Of a DNA stretch of 31,192 bases, positions 1 through 7,134 are shown in pieces; positions within the stretch are counted from its first letter, which is position 1, and every line of letters begins with the position of its first letter. Position numbers and translations under genes: made by a program. The stretch comes from CF-39 sp036518215 (GTDB lineage: Bacteria > Chloroflexota > Limnocylindria > P2-11E). The notes under the pieces are model-generated. The model was not told the origin of the DNA and ran no database searches. It worked only from the letters and a program-made list of their open reading frames with translations. The DNA is taken from assembly GCA_036518215.1 (NCBI GenBank), contig DATDNP010000135.1, positions 1 to 31,192 on the forward strand, given 5' to 3'.

Positions 1-420
1 AGCGTGACCTCGTCGGCAGACATCCGCGCGAATCTCATCACGCAGACGTTCCCGCTGCTCGCTGGATCGCCGCTCGTCGGGATCGGACCGGGCAACACGC
101 TCGACGCCCTCCGACACCTCGAGACGCGGTTCCCCGGTGAGGGCTACCTCGAGCCCCCCCATGACGTGCCGTACCTCATCGCGCTCGAGGCCGGGATCCC
201 GGCTGGCCTCGTTGCCTTGGCGCTCATGTTCGTCATCGGCCTCCGCACGTTGGGAGACGCAGGCCGCATGACCGCCTTCGCGTCGCTCGTCCCATTCCTG
301 CTCCTCGACAACTACCCGTGGACCGCGCCGAACGGCCCACCACTCGTCGCGCTGTGGGTCACCGCGTCGCTCGCGATGGCCTTACCCCGGCCCGGCGTTG
401 CCTCGTCCGGCGGCGACTGA
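1..420 (+). CDS. O-antigen ligase/polymerase-like membrane protein, C-terminal fragment
   Basis: The reading frame is open from the first base of the window and stops at 418-420, so this is the last ~139 residues of a larger protein. The fragment has the pattern of the Wzy/WaaL (O-antigen ligase) C-terminal region: a periplasmic loop with GxGPGNT, then an HDVPYLIALEAGIPAGL stretch that resembles the family's H(N/D)xxLxxxxExG signature, followed by two or three hydrophobic helices. Members of this family polymerise or ligate undecaprenyl-linked glycans at the outer face of the membrane. Its 3' end overlaps the convergent glycosyltransferase gene by 39 bases. The neighbouring GT4 and WecG/TagA genes on the other strand support a polysaccharide role. 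Substrate cannot be inferred. The true start lies outside the window. Confidence 0.7.
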   Translation, partial: SVTSSADIRANLITQTFPLLAGSPLVGIGPGNTLDALRHLETRFPGEGYLEPPHDVPYLIALEAGIPAGLVALALMFVIGLRTLGDAGRMTAFASLVPFLLLDNYPWTAPNGPPLVALWVTASLAMALPRPGVASSGGD

Positions 421-1491
421 CGAGGCGACGATCGCACGCATCCGCGTGCGAAAGCGCTCGACATCGAACCGCTCCGCGGACGCGCGCAGCGCGATCGGGT
501 CCCAGCGCTCGCTCTCGACGCGTTCGACGGCGACAGCGAACTCCTGCGGGTCCGGCTCGTCGACGAGCGTCCCGTCGACACCCTCGCGGACGATCTCGCG
601 CGCGCCGCCGCGCGCGAGCGCGACGACCGGCGCCCCCGACGCGAGCGCTTCGACACACACCATGCCGAAATCGTCCTCGGCCGGGAAGATGAGTCCGCGC
701 GCCGTCGCGAGGAGGGCGCGCTTGGTCTCGTCGTCGACCCGTCCGGTGAACGCGACGTTGTTCCCCGCCATCTGCTCGAGCGCGTCGCGTTCGCGTCCCT
801 CGCCGACGACGATGAGCCGCCGCCCGTTCATCGTGAAGGCGCGCACGGCGATATCGGCGCGCTTGTACGCCGAGAGCCGCCCGATGAAGACCCAGTGCTC
901 GCCGCGCTGGGCGTTCGCGGCGAACGCCCGCGTGTCGATCGGGGGGTGGAGGACCTCGCTGTCGCGACCGTAGTAGCGGCGGATGCGCTCCGCGACGACC
1001 TCCGAGTTCGCGACCCAGACGTCGACGCGGCCAGCCATCGCGCGATCGGTGTCACGCAGACGCGCGAGGATCTCGCGCACCGGACCGTGGAGCGGCGCGG
1101 GTACCTCTTCACGCAGGTACTGCTCGCTCCAATCCCACAGGTAGCGCGTCGGCGAGTGGCAGTACGCGATCTCGACGGTGTGGTCGGCCAGCGCGATCCC
1201 CTTGATGAACGCGCTCGTCGAGACGACCGCGACATCGACGTCGGACGCGACGCGGAGGCGACGCGCGGCCGTCGGGTAGAGCGGCAGCAGCAGACGGTGC
1301 ACGCCGCCGCCGATCGGGAAGAGCTGCAGCGAGCTCGTGATCACGCGCCAGCCGTCGAGCGGACCGTAGCGGGTCCGATCGTGGAAGAACGTGTACACGG
1401 GAGCGTCGGGCCACATGCCGTGGAGCACGTCGACGACCGCCTCCGCCCCGCCGTGCACCGCGAAGTATTCGTGCGCGAGCGCGAGCTTCAT
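382..1491 (-). CDS. Glycosyltransferase family 4 (WbaZ-like)
   Basis: A 369-residue GT-B fold glycosyltransferase, probably adding a sugar from a nucleotide donor to a lipid-linked glycan on the cytoplasmic side. Seen in the protein: an N-terminal HEYF-x4-GGAE start typical of GT4 acceptor domains, CHSPTRYLWD at residues 111-120 as in WbaZ-type mannosyltransferases, FIGRLSAYKR (202-211) at the start of the donor domain, and EDDFGMVCVEA (272-282), a variant of the family EX7E motif. An open frame extends upstream to 1716, but that part is arginine-rich shadow sequence. The ATG at 1491 was chosen because it gives the conserved N-terminus and overlaps the TGA of the upstream WecG/TagA gene as ATGA, a sign of translational coupling. 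The sugar specificity is unknown. Confidence 0.85.
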   Translation of the reverse strand: MKLALAHEYFAVHGGAEAVVDVLHGMWPDAPVYTFFHDRTRYGPLDGWRVITSSLQLFPIGGGVHRLLLPLYPTAARRLRVASDVDVAVVSTSAFIKGIALADHTVEIAYCHSPTRYLWDWSEQYLREEVPAPLHGPVREILARLRDTDRAMAGRVDVWVANSEVVAERIRRYYGRDSEVLHPPIDTRAFAANAQRGEHWVFIGRLSAYKRADIAVRAFTMNGRRLIVVGEGRERDALEQMAGNNVAFTGRVDDETKRALLATARGLIFPAEDDFGMVCVEALASGAPVVALARGGAREIVREGVDGTLVDEPDPQEFAVAVERVESERWDPIALRASAERFDVERFRTRMRAIVASSVAAGRGNAGPG

Positions 1492-2198
1492 CGCGCGACG
1501 AGCCGCTTCCAGAGGACGAGCGCGGCGAAGAGCGGGAGCACGCGCTGCCGGCGCCAGCGCCGTGGCTCGCGTGCGAGCCGCCAGAGCCACTCGAGCCCGA
1601 GCCGGTGGACCACGGCCGGCGGCACCTTCTGGACGCCCGCGAGCTGGTCGAACACGCCGCCGACGCCGATCGCGAGCCGCACGCTCGGCAGCGCCGCGAC
1701 GTTCCGCGCGATCCACCGCTCCTGCTTCGGCATGCCGTACGCGACGAGCACGACGTCCGGCGACACCGCGCGCACGCGCGAGACCGTGTCGGCGTCGTGC
1801 TCCGGGGACCCGGAATAGCAGCCCGCCACGCGGAGGCGCGGATCGCGTTCGCGAAGCGCGTCGGCGGCGCGTTCGGCGACGCCCGGCGCGGCGCCGAGCA
1901 GGAAGAGCGACGTCCGTCGCTCCGCAAATCCGGGCACGAGCGCGTCCACGAGCAGGCGGCCGGGCACCCGCGGCAGGGCGCGTCCGAGGATCGTCGACGC
2001 GACGGCGACGCCCGTACCGTCCGGCACGACGAGGTCGGCCATGCGCGCGATGCCGAGCACGCTCGCGTCGCGGCGCGCGAGCATCACGAACTCAGGGTTG
2101 GCGGTGATGACGAAGGTGCGCTCGCCGCGATCGAGTCGACCGAGGATCCAGGTCACGGCATCGCCCAGATCGATGCGATCGAAGGCCACGCCCAGCAC
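1488..2198 (-). CDS. WecG/TagA/CpsF family glycosyltransferase (GT26)
   Basis: A 236-residue protein of the WecG/TagA/CpsF family, which transfers ManNAc-type sugars onto undecaprenyl-PP-GlcNAc in teichoic acid, ECA or capsule assembly. Family marks visible: the early TANPEFVMLARRD segment, the VVPDGTGV motif with the catalytic Asp region, the LFLLGAAPGV nucleotide-binding-like turn, and the VAYGMPKQERWI and GVGGVFDQLAG motifs near the C-terminus. The C-terminal basic WLWRLAREPRRWRR segment is typical and may contact the membrane. Start is GTG at 2198, with an AGGG purine stretch about 10 bases upstream. It overlaps the GT4 gene by four bases. A WecA/TagO-like enzyme that could make its acceptor lies at 20203-21297. 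Family call firm, substrate inferred. Confidence 0.88.
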   Translation of the reverse strand: MLGVAFDRIDLGDAVTWILGRLDRGERTFVITANPEFVMLARRDASVLGIARMADLVVPDGTGVAVASTILGRALPRVPGRLLVDALVPGFAERRTSLFLLGAAPGVAERAADALRERDPRLRVAGCYSGSPEHDADTVSRVRAVSPDVVLVAYGMPKQERWIARNVAALPSVRLAIGVGGVFDQLAGVQKVPPAVVHRLGLEWLWRLAREPRRWRRQRVLPLFAALVLWKRLVAR

Positions 2199-2283
2199 GT
2201 CGATCCGATCCCTACTCGCTGCGCCGGCTGCGCCTGCTTCGGTCGTGGGGCCCTCCGTTCTTGCTAGCCCACCCGCGGGGCTC

Positions 2284-2302
2284 GGTCGGGCAAAGCCCGA
2301 CC
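2284..2302 (-). terminator. Hairpin 3' of mreB
   Basis: A perfect 8-bp stem (GGTCGGGC/GCCCGACC) with a 3-base loop lies 10 bases beyond the mreB stop codon. No T-run follows on the minus strand, so it is not a textbook intrinsic terminator. It may act as an mRNA 3' stabiliser or a pause site between mreB and the WecG/TagA gene. Confidence 0.4.
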
Positions 2303-2312
2303 TCGCAAGACG

Positions 2313-3335
2313 CTAATGGACGGCGACCAGGCTCCGGCGGAAGAAGTCGAGGTGCTCGAGCGCGAGGCCGGTGCCCTTCGCCACGCAATAGAGCGGGTTC
2401 TCGGCCACGTAGCAGGCCACACCCGTCACCTGCGTCATGAGCTTGTCCATGTTCCGGAGCAGCGCGCCGCCGCCCGAGAGCACCATCCCCTTGTCGATCA
2501 CGTCCGAGGCGAGCTCGGGCGGCGTCTCCTCGAGGACCGCCTTCACCGAGCTGATGATCTGCTGGAGCACTGGGTCCATCGCTTCGGTGATCTCGTTGCT
2601 GCCGATCGTGATCGTGCGCGGGAGTCCCGCGATGAGGTCGCGACCGCGGACCTCCATCGTGAGCTCGGGATCCATCGGCATCGCCGACCCGATCTGGATC
2701 TTCACGTCCTCGGCCGTGCGCTCGCCGATCATGAGGTTGTAGCGCTTGCGCACGAAGTTCGCGATCGCTTCGTCGAGCTTGTTCCCCGCCGCGCGCACGC
2801 TGCGCGATACGACGATCCCGCCGAGCGAGATGACCGCGATCTCCGCGGTGCCGCCACCGATGCCGATGATGAGGTTGCCGGACGGACCGGAGATCGGGAT
2901 GTTCGCGCCGATCGCCGCCGCGAGCGGCTCCTCGATGAGATGCGCGTCGCTCGCGCCCGCGCGGACCGCGGCGTCCTTCACCGCGCGGCGCTCGACGCTC
3001 GTGACGCCCGACGGGACGGAGATCATGAGCTCGGGGTGGAAGATGCGGACGCGGCCGCACACCTTGTCGATGAAGTACTTGAGCATGTACTCGGTGATGA
3101 CGTAGTCCGCGATCACGCCGTCGCGCATCGGCTTCTGCGCGGTGATGTTGCCGGGCGTCCGCCCGAGCATGAGGCGAGCCTCCTCACCGACGGCGACGAT
3201 GCGCGGACGGCTCGTGGCGCCGTCCTCCTTCGCGAGGGCGACGACGGAGGGCTCGGTGAGGACGATGCCCTTCCCCTTGACGTAGACGATGACGTTGGCG
3301 GTGCCCAGGTCGATGCCGATCTGTTTGGCGAACAT
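2313..3335 (-). CDS. mreB: Rod-shape-determining actin homologue MreB
   Basis: A 340-residue bacterial actin that assembles into membrane-associated filaments and directs lateral cell-wall synthesis. The first residues MFAKQIGIDLGTANV form the phosphate-1 loop, followed by GKGIVLTEPSVVAL. The second phosphate loop is IGIGGGTAEIAVISLGGIV, and LSGGGALLRNMDKL near the C-terminus is the adenosine motif. Length equals the family norm. The ATG at 3335 gives the canonical N-terminus. A TACGCT box lies 9 bases before it, so transcription may begin close to the start codon. No mreC, mreD, pbp2 or rodA is adjacent. The upstream gene on the same strand is an FTR1 permease (57 bases away) and the downstream one a WecG/TagA transferase. 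Confidence 0.97.
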   Translation of the reverse strand: MFAKQIGIDLGTANVIVYVKGKGIVLTEPSVVALAKEDGATSRPRIVAVGEEARLMLGRTPGNITAQKPMRDGVIADYVITEYMLKYFIDKVCGRVRIFHPELMISVPSGVTSVERRAVKDAAVRAGASDAHLIEEPLAAAIGANIPISGPSGNLIIGIGGGTAEIAVISLGGIVVSRSVRAAGNKLDEAIANFVRKRYNLMIGERTAEDVKIQIGSAMPMDPELTMEVRGRDLIAGLPRTITIGSNEITEAMDPVLQQIISSVKAVLEETPPELASDVIDKGMVLSGGGALLRNMDKLMTQVTGVACYVAENPLYCVAKGTGLALEHLDFFRRSLVAVH

Positions 3336-3344
3336 GTGGGTTAC

Positions 3345-3350
3345 AGCGTA
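3345..3350 (-). promoter_or_regulatory. Possible -10 box for mreB (TACGCT)
   Basis: TACGCT reads TAnnnT on the minus strand and ends 9 bases before the mreB ATG, a spacing that would give a very short or absent leader. I see no good -35 hexamer 16-19 bases upstream, so this is a weak call. Confidence 0.25.
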
Positions 3351-3364
3351 AACGGCGGAACGGC

Positions 3365-3381
3365 CGCGCGCGTTGCGCGCG
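3365..3381 (-). terminator. GC hairpin between FTR1 permease and mreB
   Basis: CGCGCGC and GCGCGCG arms form a 7-bp stem with a 3-base loop (GTT on the + strand), starting 12 bases past the FTR1 stop codon. No U-tract follows. It could separate the two transcripts, but in such GC-rich DNA chance hairpins are common. Confidence 0.25.
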
Positions 3382-3392
3382 CGATCACATCG

Positions 3393-4235
3393 CTAGCCTG
3401 AGGTCACCCGCGACGGCGCGCCGATCGACGCGCGCGCGAAGCGCGTGCGCGAAAGCAGCCACACGACGACGAAGTAGCCGACGTAGGCGACCACCTCGAT
3501 CACATGCGGCTCGTCGGTGTAGCCGAACAGCGCTCGGAGGATCGACCCGAGACCGTCGTCCTGGGGCAGGAGTGCGGCCGTGTTCCAGAGCGCCGGACCC
3601 TCTACGGCCTCGAGGAGCCCCGCCTCGACGAGCTCGTGGGCGGCATGGGACACCAGGCCGGCCGCAAAGAGCACGAGGAGGATCGTGGTCACGCGGAAGA
3701 AGCTCCGGAGGTCGACGCGGCGTCCGAAGGCGTAGATCACGACGCCGACGCCGACCGCGAGCGCGAGGCCGATGCTCGTACCGAGCAGCTTCCCCTGCCC
3801 CGGCGCGGCGAAGAGCAGCAGCGCGAGCTCGACGCCCTCGCGCACGACGGCGAAGAACACGAGGAGGAAAAGGCCCCACGCGGCGCCGCCGCGCTCGAGG
3901 GCCGCCGTGACGCCCCGCTGCAGCTCGCCCTTGAGCGAGCGCGAGTTGCGGGCCATCCAGAGGATCATCCAGGTGAGGAAGGTCGCGGCGAGGAGCATCG
4001 TGACGCCTTCGAAGAGCTGCTCGGTCGCCCCCTCGAACTCCCGGTCGAGCGCGTTCAGGACGCCCAGGAAGCCGAGCGAGACGAGCGCGGCGACGGCGAC
4101 ACCAGCCCACACCCAGCGCTGCGCCGTGCGCGCACCGACCTGCCCCAGATAGGCGAGGACGATGCCGACGATGAGCGCCATCTCGACGCCCTCGCGGAGG
4201 CTCAGGAGCAGCGCGCCGAGATCGCCAGCGCTCAC
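3393..4235 (-). CDS. FTR1-family iron permease
   Basis: A 280-residue polytopic membrane protein of the FTR1/EfeU family, which carries ferric iron across the cytoplasmic membrane. Both diagnostic REGxE iron-binding motifs are present: REGVE at residues 14-18 in the first helix and REGVE at 132-136 in the fourth. About seven hydrophobic segments are visible, and the N-terminus starts directly at the first helix with no periplasmic extension. The start is GTG at 4235, fixed by a GAGGTGA ribosome-binding site a few bases upstream. No efeO, efeB or copper oxidase partner is nearby, so how iron is oxidised or delivered is not shown. The gene is divergent from the HicB-like/DinB gene across a 156-base spacer rich in palindromes. 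Confidence 0.92.
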   Translation of the reverse strand: MSAGDLGALLLSLREGVEMALIVGIVLAYLGQVGARTAQRWVWAGVAVAALVSLGFLGVLNALDREFEGATEQLFEGVTMLLAATFLTWMILWMARNSRSLKGELQRGVTAALERGGAAWGLFLLVFFAVVREGVELALLLFAAPGQGKLLGTSIGLALAVGVGVVIYAFGRRVDLRSFFRVTTILLVLFAAGLVSHAAHELVEAGLLEAVEGPALWNTAALLPQDDGLGSILRALFGYTDEPHVIEVVAYVGYFVVVWLLSRTRFARASIGAPSRVTSG

Positions 4236-4238
4236 CGG

Positions 4239-4245
4239 TCACCTC
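4239..4245 (-). promoter_or_regulatory. Ribosome-binding site fixing the GTG start of the FTR1 permease
   Basis: GAGGTGA on the minus strand is an extended match to the anti-Shine-Dalgarno sequence and stands three bases from GTG 4235. It supports this start over any other. Confidence 0.7.
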
Positions 4246-4326
4246 TCGTCCCGCCACCTCGGGTGGGATACTCCGGGGCGAACCGTGGGCCGTTCCGGCC
4301 CGTCGAGCTCCCCTTTGGCCAGCCTA

Positions 4327-4359
4327 CGGAATTCCGACCTCGCAGGTCAACAATTGTTG
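4327..4359. promoter_or_regulatory. Three abutting palindromes in the FTR1/HicB-DinB divergent spacer
   Basis: Three symmetric elements lie end to end: CGGAATTCCG (4327-4336), ACCT-CGC-AGGT (4337-4347) and CAACAATTGTTG (4348-4359). The last is a perfect 12-base palindrome with an AT-rich core in otherwise GC-rich DNA, 32 bases before the ATG of the + strand gene. Such symmetry suits an operator for a dimeric repressor. It matches no Fur or DtxR consensus that I know. Confidence 0.4.
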
Positions 4360-4379
4360 GCGCTCGCCTGGCTGCTGAC

Positions 4380-4385
4380 GGAGGT
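4380..4385 (+). promoter_or_regulatory. Ribosome-binding site of the HicB-like/DinB gene
   Basis: GGAGGT six bases before ATG 4392 fixes this start, although the reading frame stays open for several hundred bases upstream. Confidence 0.75.
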
Positions 4386-4391
4386 GGCGAC

Positions 4392-5048
4392 ATGAGCGAC
4401 CCGGTCATCTACGTGAGCGGTCAGGGCAGCTACTTCGTCGCGGTCGTGCCGGTGATGCTCGGCTGCGTCGGCACGGGGACGACGCGCGACGGCGCCATCG
4501 CGAACGCACGGCGCGCCTGGCGCGCCTACCTCGAGCTCCTCGACGCGCGAGGCGTCTCGACCGATCACTGGCGCGGGCTCGACCCCGATCGGTTCGCGGT
4601 GGCCGACATGCCCGCGAACGGCCTCACGCCGGAGGACGAGCGGCCGCTCGAAGAGCACGAGATCCGCGATTTCCTTCACCTCTACGAGACGCAGCGCGCG
4701 GCGCTCATCGCGCTCGTCGAGCGAATCCCGCAGGCCGAGCTCGAGCGACAGCCGGACATGGACACGTGGAGCATCCGCCAGACGCTCGAACACATGATGA
4801 CGAGCACGGTGACGATCCTCTCGAAGCTCGAGCGCTGGCCCGACGACGGATTCGCGTCACTGCAGGCGACGCATCGCATCGCGTTCCAGCGCTTCACGGT
4901 GATGGAGCCGCCGGACACGCGCGGGACGAAGACGATCATGGGGCGACCCCAGACCGCGCGGCGCGTGATGCGCCGCCTGCTCGAGCACGACTTCGAGCAC
5001 TACCAGCAGCTGCAGCAGATCGTCGCCGCGCTCGCGAAGCGCGCCTAG
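4392..5048 (+). CDS. HicB-like N-terminal domain joined to a DinB-family domain
   Basis: A 218-residue protein with two parts. Residues 4-55 resemble the HicB-like/UPF0150 fold: a beta strand, YFVAVVPVMLGCVGTGTT, then the helix GAIANARRAWRAYLELL, the pattern of HicB antitoxin N-domains. Residues ~88-216 form a DinB four-helix bundle, with the candidate metal triad H134 (LEHMM) and an HxxxH pair H199/H203 (LEHDFEH). DinB proteins are putative metal-dependent thiol transferases or related enzymes; most are uncharacterised. No HicA toxin gene is adjacent, so an antitoxin role is unlikely. Start fixed by GGAGGT. Its TAG stop shares CTAG with the stop of the convergent VOC gene. Domain calls are by eye; the biochemical function is unknown. 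Confidence 0.75.
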   Translation: MSDPVIYVSGQGSYFVAVVPVMLGCVGTGTTRDGAIANARRAWRAYLELLDARGVSTDHWRGLDPDRFAVADMPANGLTPEDERPLEEHEIRDFLHLYETQRAALIALVERIPQAELERQPDMDTWSIRQTLEHMMTSTVTILSKLERWPDDGFASLQATHRIAFQRFTVMEPPDTRGTKTIMGRPQTARRVMRRLLEHDFEHYQQLQQIVAALAKRA

Positions 5049-5431
5049 CTCGCGACCTCGTTCGCGATCTCGACGAGGTTGCCGTCCGGATCGCGGACGT
5101 AGAGCGAGCGGAGCGGTGCGCGTGCGCCGGTCTTCGGCACCGGACCGAGCTCGACGGCGACACCTTCGCTCCTGAGGTGTGCCGCGACGTCGTCGAGCGG
5201 GACGTCCGTGGTGAAGCAGAGGTCGACGCTGCCGGGCCGCGGATCGGCGGCCTTCGGCTCGAACTCGCGCCCCGCCTGATGGAGATTGAGCTTCTGCCCG
5301 CCGAACGCGAGCGCGCGCCGTCCGGCGCCGAAGGTGACGGCCGTCATGCCGAGCACGCGCTCGTACCACGCGACGGTCGCGTCGACGTCGCGCACCGTCA
5401 GCACGACGTGATCGATGCGGGTCACCCTCAT
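5045..5431 (-). CDS. VOC-family protein (glyoxalase/bleomycin-resistance fold)
   Basis: A 128-residue single-chain VOC protein with two beta-alpha-beta-beta-beta modules. It starts MRVTRIDHVVLTVRDV with H8 as the expected metal ligand, carries KLNLHQAG with H51, then GREFEPKA, and ends YVRDPDGNLVEIAN with E121 as the last ligand. The GREFEPKA segment is characteristic of the small YaeR-like subgroup of uncertain function rather than of glyoxalase I itself. It follows the Nudix gene with an ATGA overlap, so the two are translationally coupled. Substrate unknown; metal-dependent isomerase, lyase or dioxygenase chemistry is possible. Confidence 0.88.
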   Translation of the reverse strand: MRVTRIDHVVLTVRDVDATVAWYERVLGMTAVTFGAGRRALAFGGQKLNLHQAGREFEPKAADPRPGSVDLCFTTDVPLDDVAAHLRSEGVAVELGPVPKTGARAPLRSLYVRDPDGNLVEIANEVAS

Positions 5432-5904
5432 CCGCGCGACCGCGCCCAGGCGCGGGCCTCCTCGGCGTGCCGCTCGATCATCCCGCGCTGGTCGGCGCGC
5501 ACCTCGGGCAGCGCCGACGGCGGGAAGCCGCGCAGCTCGGCGATCTCGTCGGTGAGGCGCACGGCACCTCCGGTGACGCGATACGCGAACACGAGCTCGA
5601 CGCGCTTCCAGCGATAGCCGGTCACGACCTCGAGGACCGGTCCGACCTCGATGGCCATGCCGGTCTCCTCGCGGATCTCGCGCGCGAGCGCATCCTCGAC
5701 CCGCTCGCGGCGCTCGAGGAATCCTCCGAGGAATCGCCACTGCGGGGCGCCGAATCGATGTCGCGCGAGGAGGACGTTGCCCTGCCCGTCGATCCCGAGC
5801 CCGACGACGCCGACGAGGAAGCGATCGTGGGCCGCGGTCATGAAGCGGCGCTGCCAGCGCACCGGGAACGCGTTGAAGAGGAGCGCGAGCGCGCGCATGA
5901 GCAC
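5428..5904 (-). CDS. Nudix hydrolase
   Basis: A 158-residue protein with a complete Nudix box at residues 61-83 (G61-x5-E67-x7-R75-E76-I77-x-E79-E80-x-G82-M83), the Mg-binding helix that cleaves nucleoside diphosphate-X compounds. The preceding LLARHRFGAPQWRFLGG is the usual substrate-side strand and loop. The N-terminus (MRALALLFNAFPVRWQRRF) is an amphipathic extension. Start: GTG 5904 lies 6 bases after TAGTCT, a leaderless-type arrangement; ATG 5898 two codons later is equally possible. It is coupled to the VOC gene by an ATGA overlap, and the two may share a detoxification or nucleotide-cleaning role (inference). Exact substrate cannot be read from the sequence. Confidence 0.9.
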   Translation of the reverse strand: MLMRALALLFNAFPVRWQRRFMTAAHDRFLVGVVGLGIDGQGNVLLARHRFGAPQWRFLGGFLERRERVEDALAREIREETGMAIEVGPVLEVVTGYRWKRVELVFAYRVTGGAVRLTDEIAELRGFPPSALPEVRADQRGMIERHAEEARAWARSRG

Positions 5905-5910
5905 GCGTCA

Positions 5911-5916
5911 AGACTA
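5911..5916 (-). promoter_or_regulatory. Possible -10 box for the Nudix-VOC pair (TAGTCT)
   Basis: TAGTCT (TAnnnT) on the minus strand ends 6 bases before GTG 5904, so transcription would start at or near the start codon. It overlaps the intergenic region after the beta-propeller gene's stop on the same strand. No convincing -35 is seen. Confidence 0.3.
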
Positions 5917-5924
5917 GGCGAGCG

Positions 5925-7037
5925 CTACGGGATCCCGACCGACACGATCCCGTGGGCCTTCGTCACCGGGACCTTCTGAATGACCTCGCGCGTCTTCATG
6001 TCGATGACGTTCACCATCCCATCGACGTTCGTCGTGACGAGGAGGCGGCCTCCCTCAGGGTCGTACGTCGAGTGGAAGGGCTGCTGGCCGAGCTTCGTCT
6101 CGCCGAGGATCCTGCGCTCGCGCCAGTCGACCCAGAGCAGGCCCGGCCCGAGGTGATCGGAGAGCACCATCACGCTCGTGTCCTGCGGGTAGTACATCCC
6201 GTCCTGCAGCGGCTTCAGCGTGTGGAATGGGTAGTGGCCGGCGAGATGGATCTCCTCCTTCACCGTCTTCGTCTTCGGGTCGTAGATCACCATCCGGTCG
6301 GACGGCTTGTCGATGAAGCCGCTCGAGCTCGACCACATCTCGCTGCCGTCGGGCGTGAAGTACGCGTCGTGGACGTCGGTCACCTTCACCTTCGTGATCT
6401 GCCGCGTGTTCACGTCGACGACGCGGAGGTGATCGGCCTCGTTCGAGTTCGTCACGGTGAACCAGAGCTCGTTCGGCCTCGCCGGATTCATCGTGAGCAC
6501 GTGCTGCGGCACGCCGACGAGGAGCGCGGTGAGCGGTTTCCATGTCCCGACCTCGATCGGCTGGATGTACACGTCGTGCTCGTGCGCCACGTAGAGCGTG
6601 CGGCCATCGGGCGAGAAGGTGATGCCGTGCGGCTGCTTCCCGACGCCGATGCGGACGATCTCCTTGAGCGCGATCGGGTCGATGATCGACGTCTGGTTCC
6701 CAAGCCGGTCGTTCACGGCGACGTACCGCCCGTCCGGCGAGACGGCCATCTGGTGCGGGAAGCGGCCGACCGGGATCTTCGCGACGAACGTGTACGGCTG
6801 CCCCGGCGCCGCCTCGTACACCCACACCTGGTCCGTCGACTCGGACGCGACGAAGATGCGGAGCTTCGAGTAGAGCGGAACGACGGGCGCCTCGGTCGGC
6901 GCGGGCGTCGCGGACGGCGCGTCGTCCACCGCGATCGGTCCCTGATCGACGGGCAGCGTCACGGACGCGGTCGCGCAGGCGGACAGGACGATGACGAGGA
7001 CGGCGAACGCCGCGAGCTGTTTCACCCCGTTCCCCAC
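5925..7037 (-). CDS. Secreted beta-propeller (YVTN/YncE-like) lipoprotein
   Basis: A 370-residue exported protein. Residues 5-21 are a lipoprotein signal ending in the lipobox LSAC (C21), followed by a Pro/Ala/Thr-rich linker (22-53). The rest repeats the seven-bladed propeller pattern of YVTN/YncE/cytochrome-cd1-like proteins: IPVGRFPHQMAVSPDGRYVAV, IGVGKQPHGITFSPDGRTLYV, DAYFTPDGSEMW and LGQQPFHSTYDPEGGRLLV, each with xPH/PDG turns. No haem-binding CxxCH is present, so it is not a cd1 nitrite reductase. A role in binding ligands or partners at the cell surface is inferred. Start GTG 7037; GTG 7025 four codons later is an alternative closer to the hydrophobic core. It lies 97 bases after the end of the ATP synthase operon. 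Confidence 0.82.
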   Translation of the reverse strand: MGNGVKQLAAFAVLVIVLSACATASVTLPVDQGPIAVDDAPSATPAPTEAPVVPLYSKLRIFVASESTDQVWVYEAAPGQPYTFVAKIPVGRFPHQMAVSPDGRYVAVNDRLGNQTSIIDPIALKEIVRIGVGKQPHGITFSPDGRTLYVAHEHDVYIQPIEVGTWKPLTALLVGVPQHVLTMNPARPNELWFTVTNSNEADHLRVVDVNTRQITKVKVTDVHDAYFTPDGSEMWSSSSGFIDKPSDRMVIYDPKTKTVKEEIHLAGHYPFHTLKPLQDGMYYPQDTSVMVLSDHLGPGLLWVDWRERRILGETKLGQQPFHSTYDPEGGRLLVTTNVDGMVNVIDMKTREVIQKVPVTKAHGIVSVGIP

Positions 7038-7096
7038 CGACGCGCTGCGTCATGCCTCTGGAGCACGCGCTCGGCCCCCAGCCTATCGGGCGCGCA

Positions 7097-7123
7097 GCCG
7101 GGACGCTACGTGACCTGCCCGGC
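7097..7123 (-). terminator. Weak hairpin at the 3' end of the ATP synthase operon
   Basis: GCCGGG and CCCGGC arms separated by 15 bases lie 11 bases beyond the atpC stop codon. No T-run follows. It is the only symmetric element I noticed between atpC and the next gene, and may be chance. Confidence 0.2.
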
Positions 7124-7134
7124 GACGGCGGCGG

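Noticed and set aside
4236..4391. Fur or DtxR box before the FTR1 permease
   Set aside because: I looked for GATAATGAT-type and TTAGGTTAG-type sequences and found none; only unrelated palindromes are present.
4392..5048. HicAB toxin-antitoxin module
   Set aside because: Only a HicB-like N-domain is seen; no HicA-sized gene lies on either side and the rest of the protein is DinB.
5925..7037. Cytochrome cd1 nitrite reductase or denitrification protein
   Set aside because: The propeller lacks any CxxCH haem site and catalytic histidines of that enzyme; only the blade pattern is shared.
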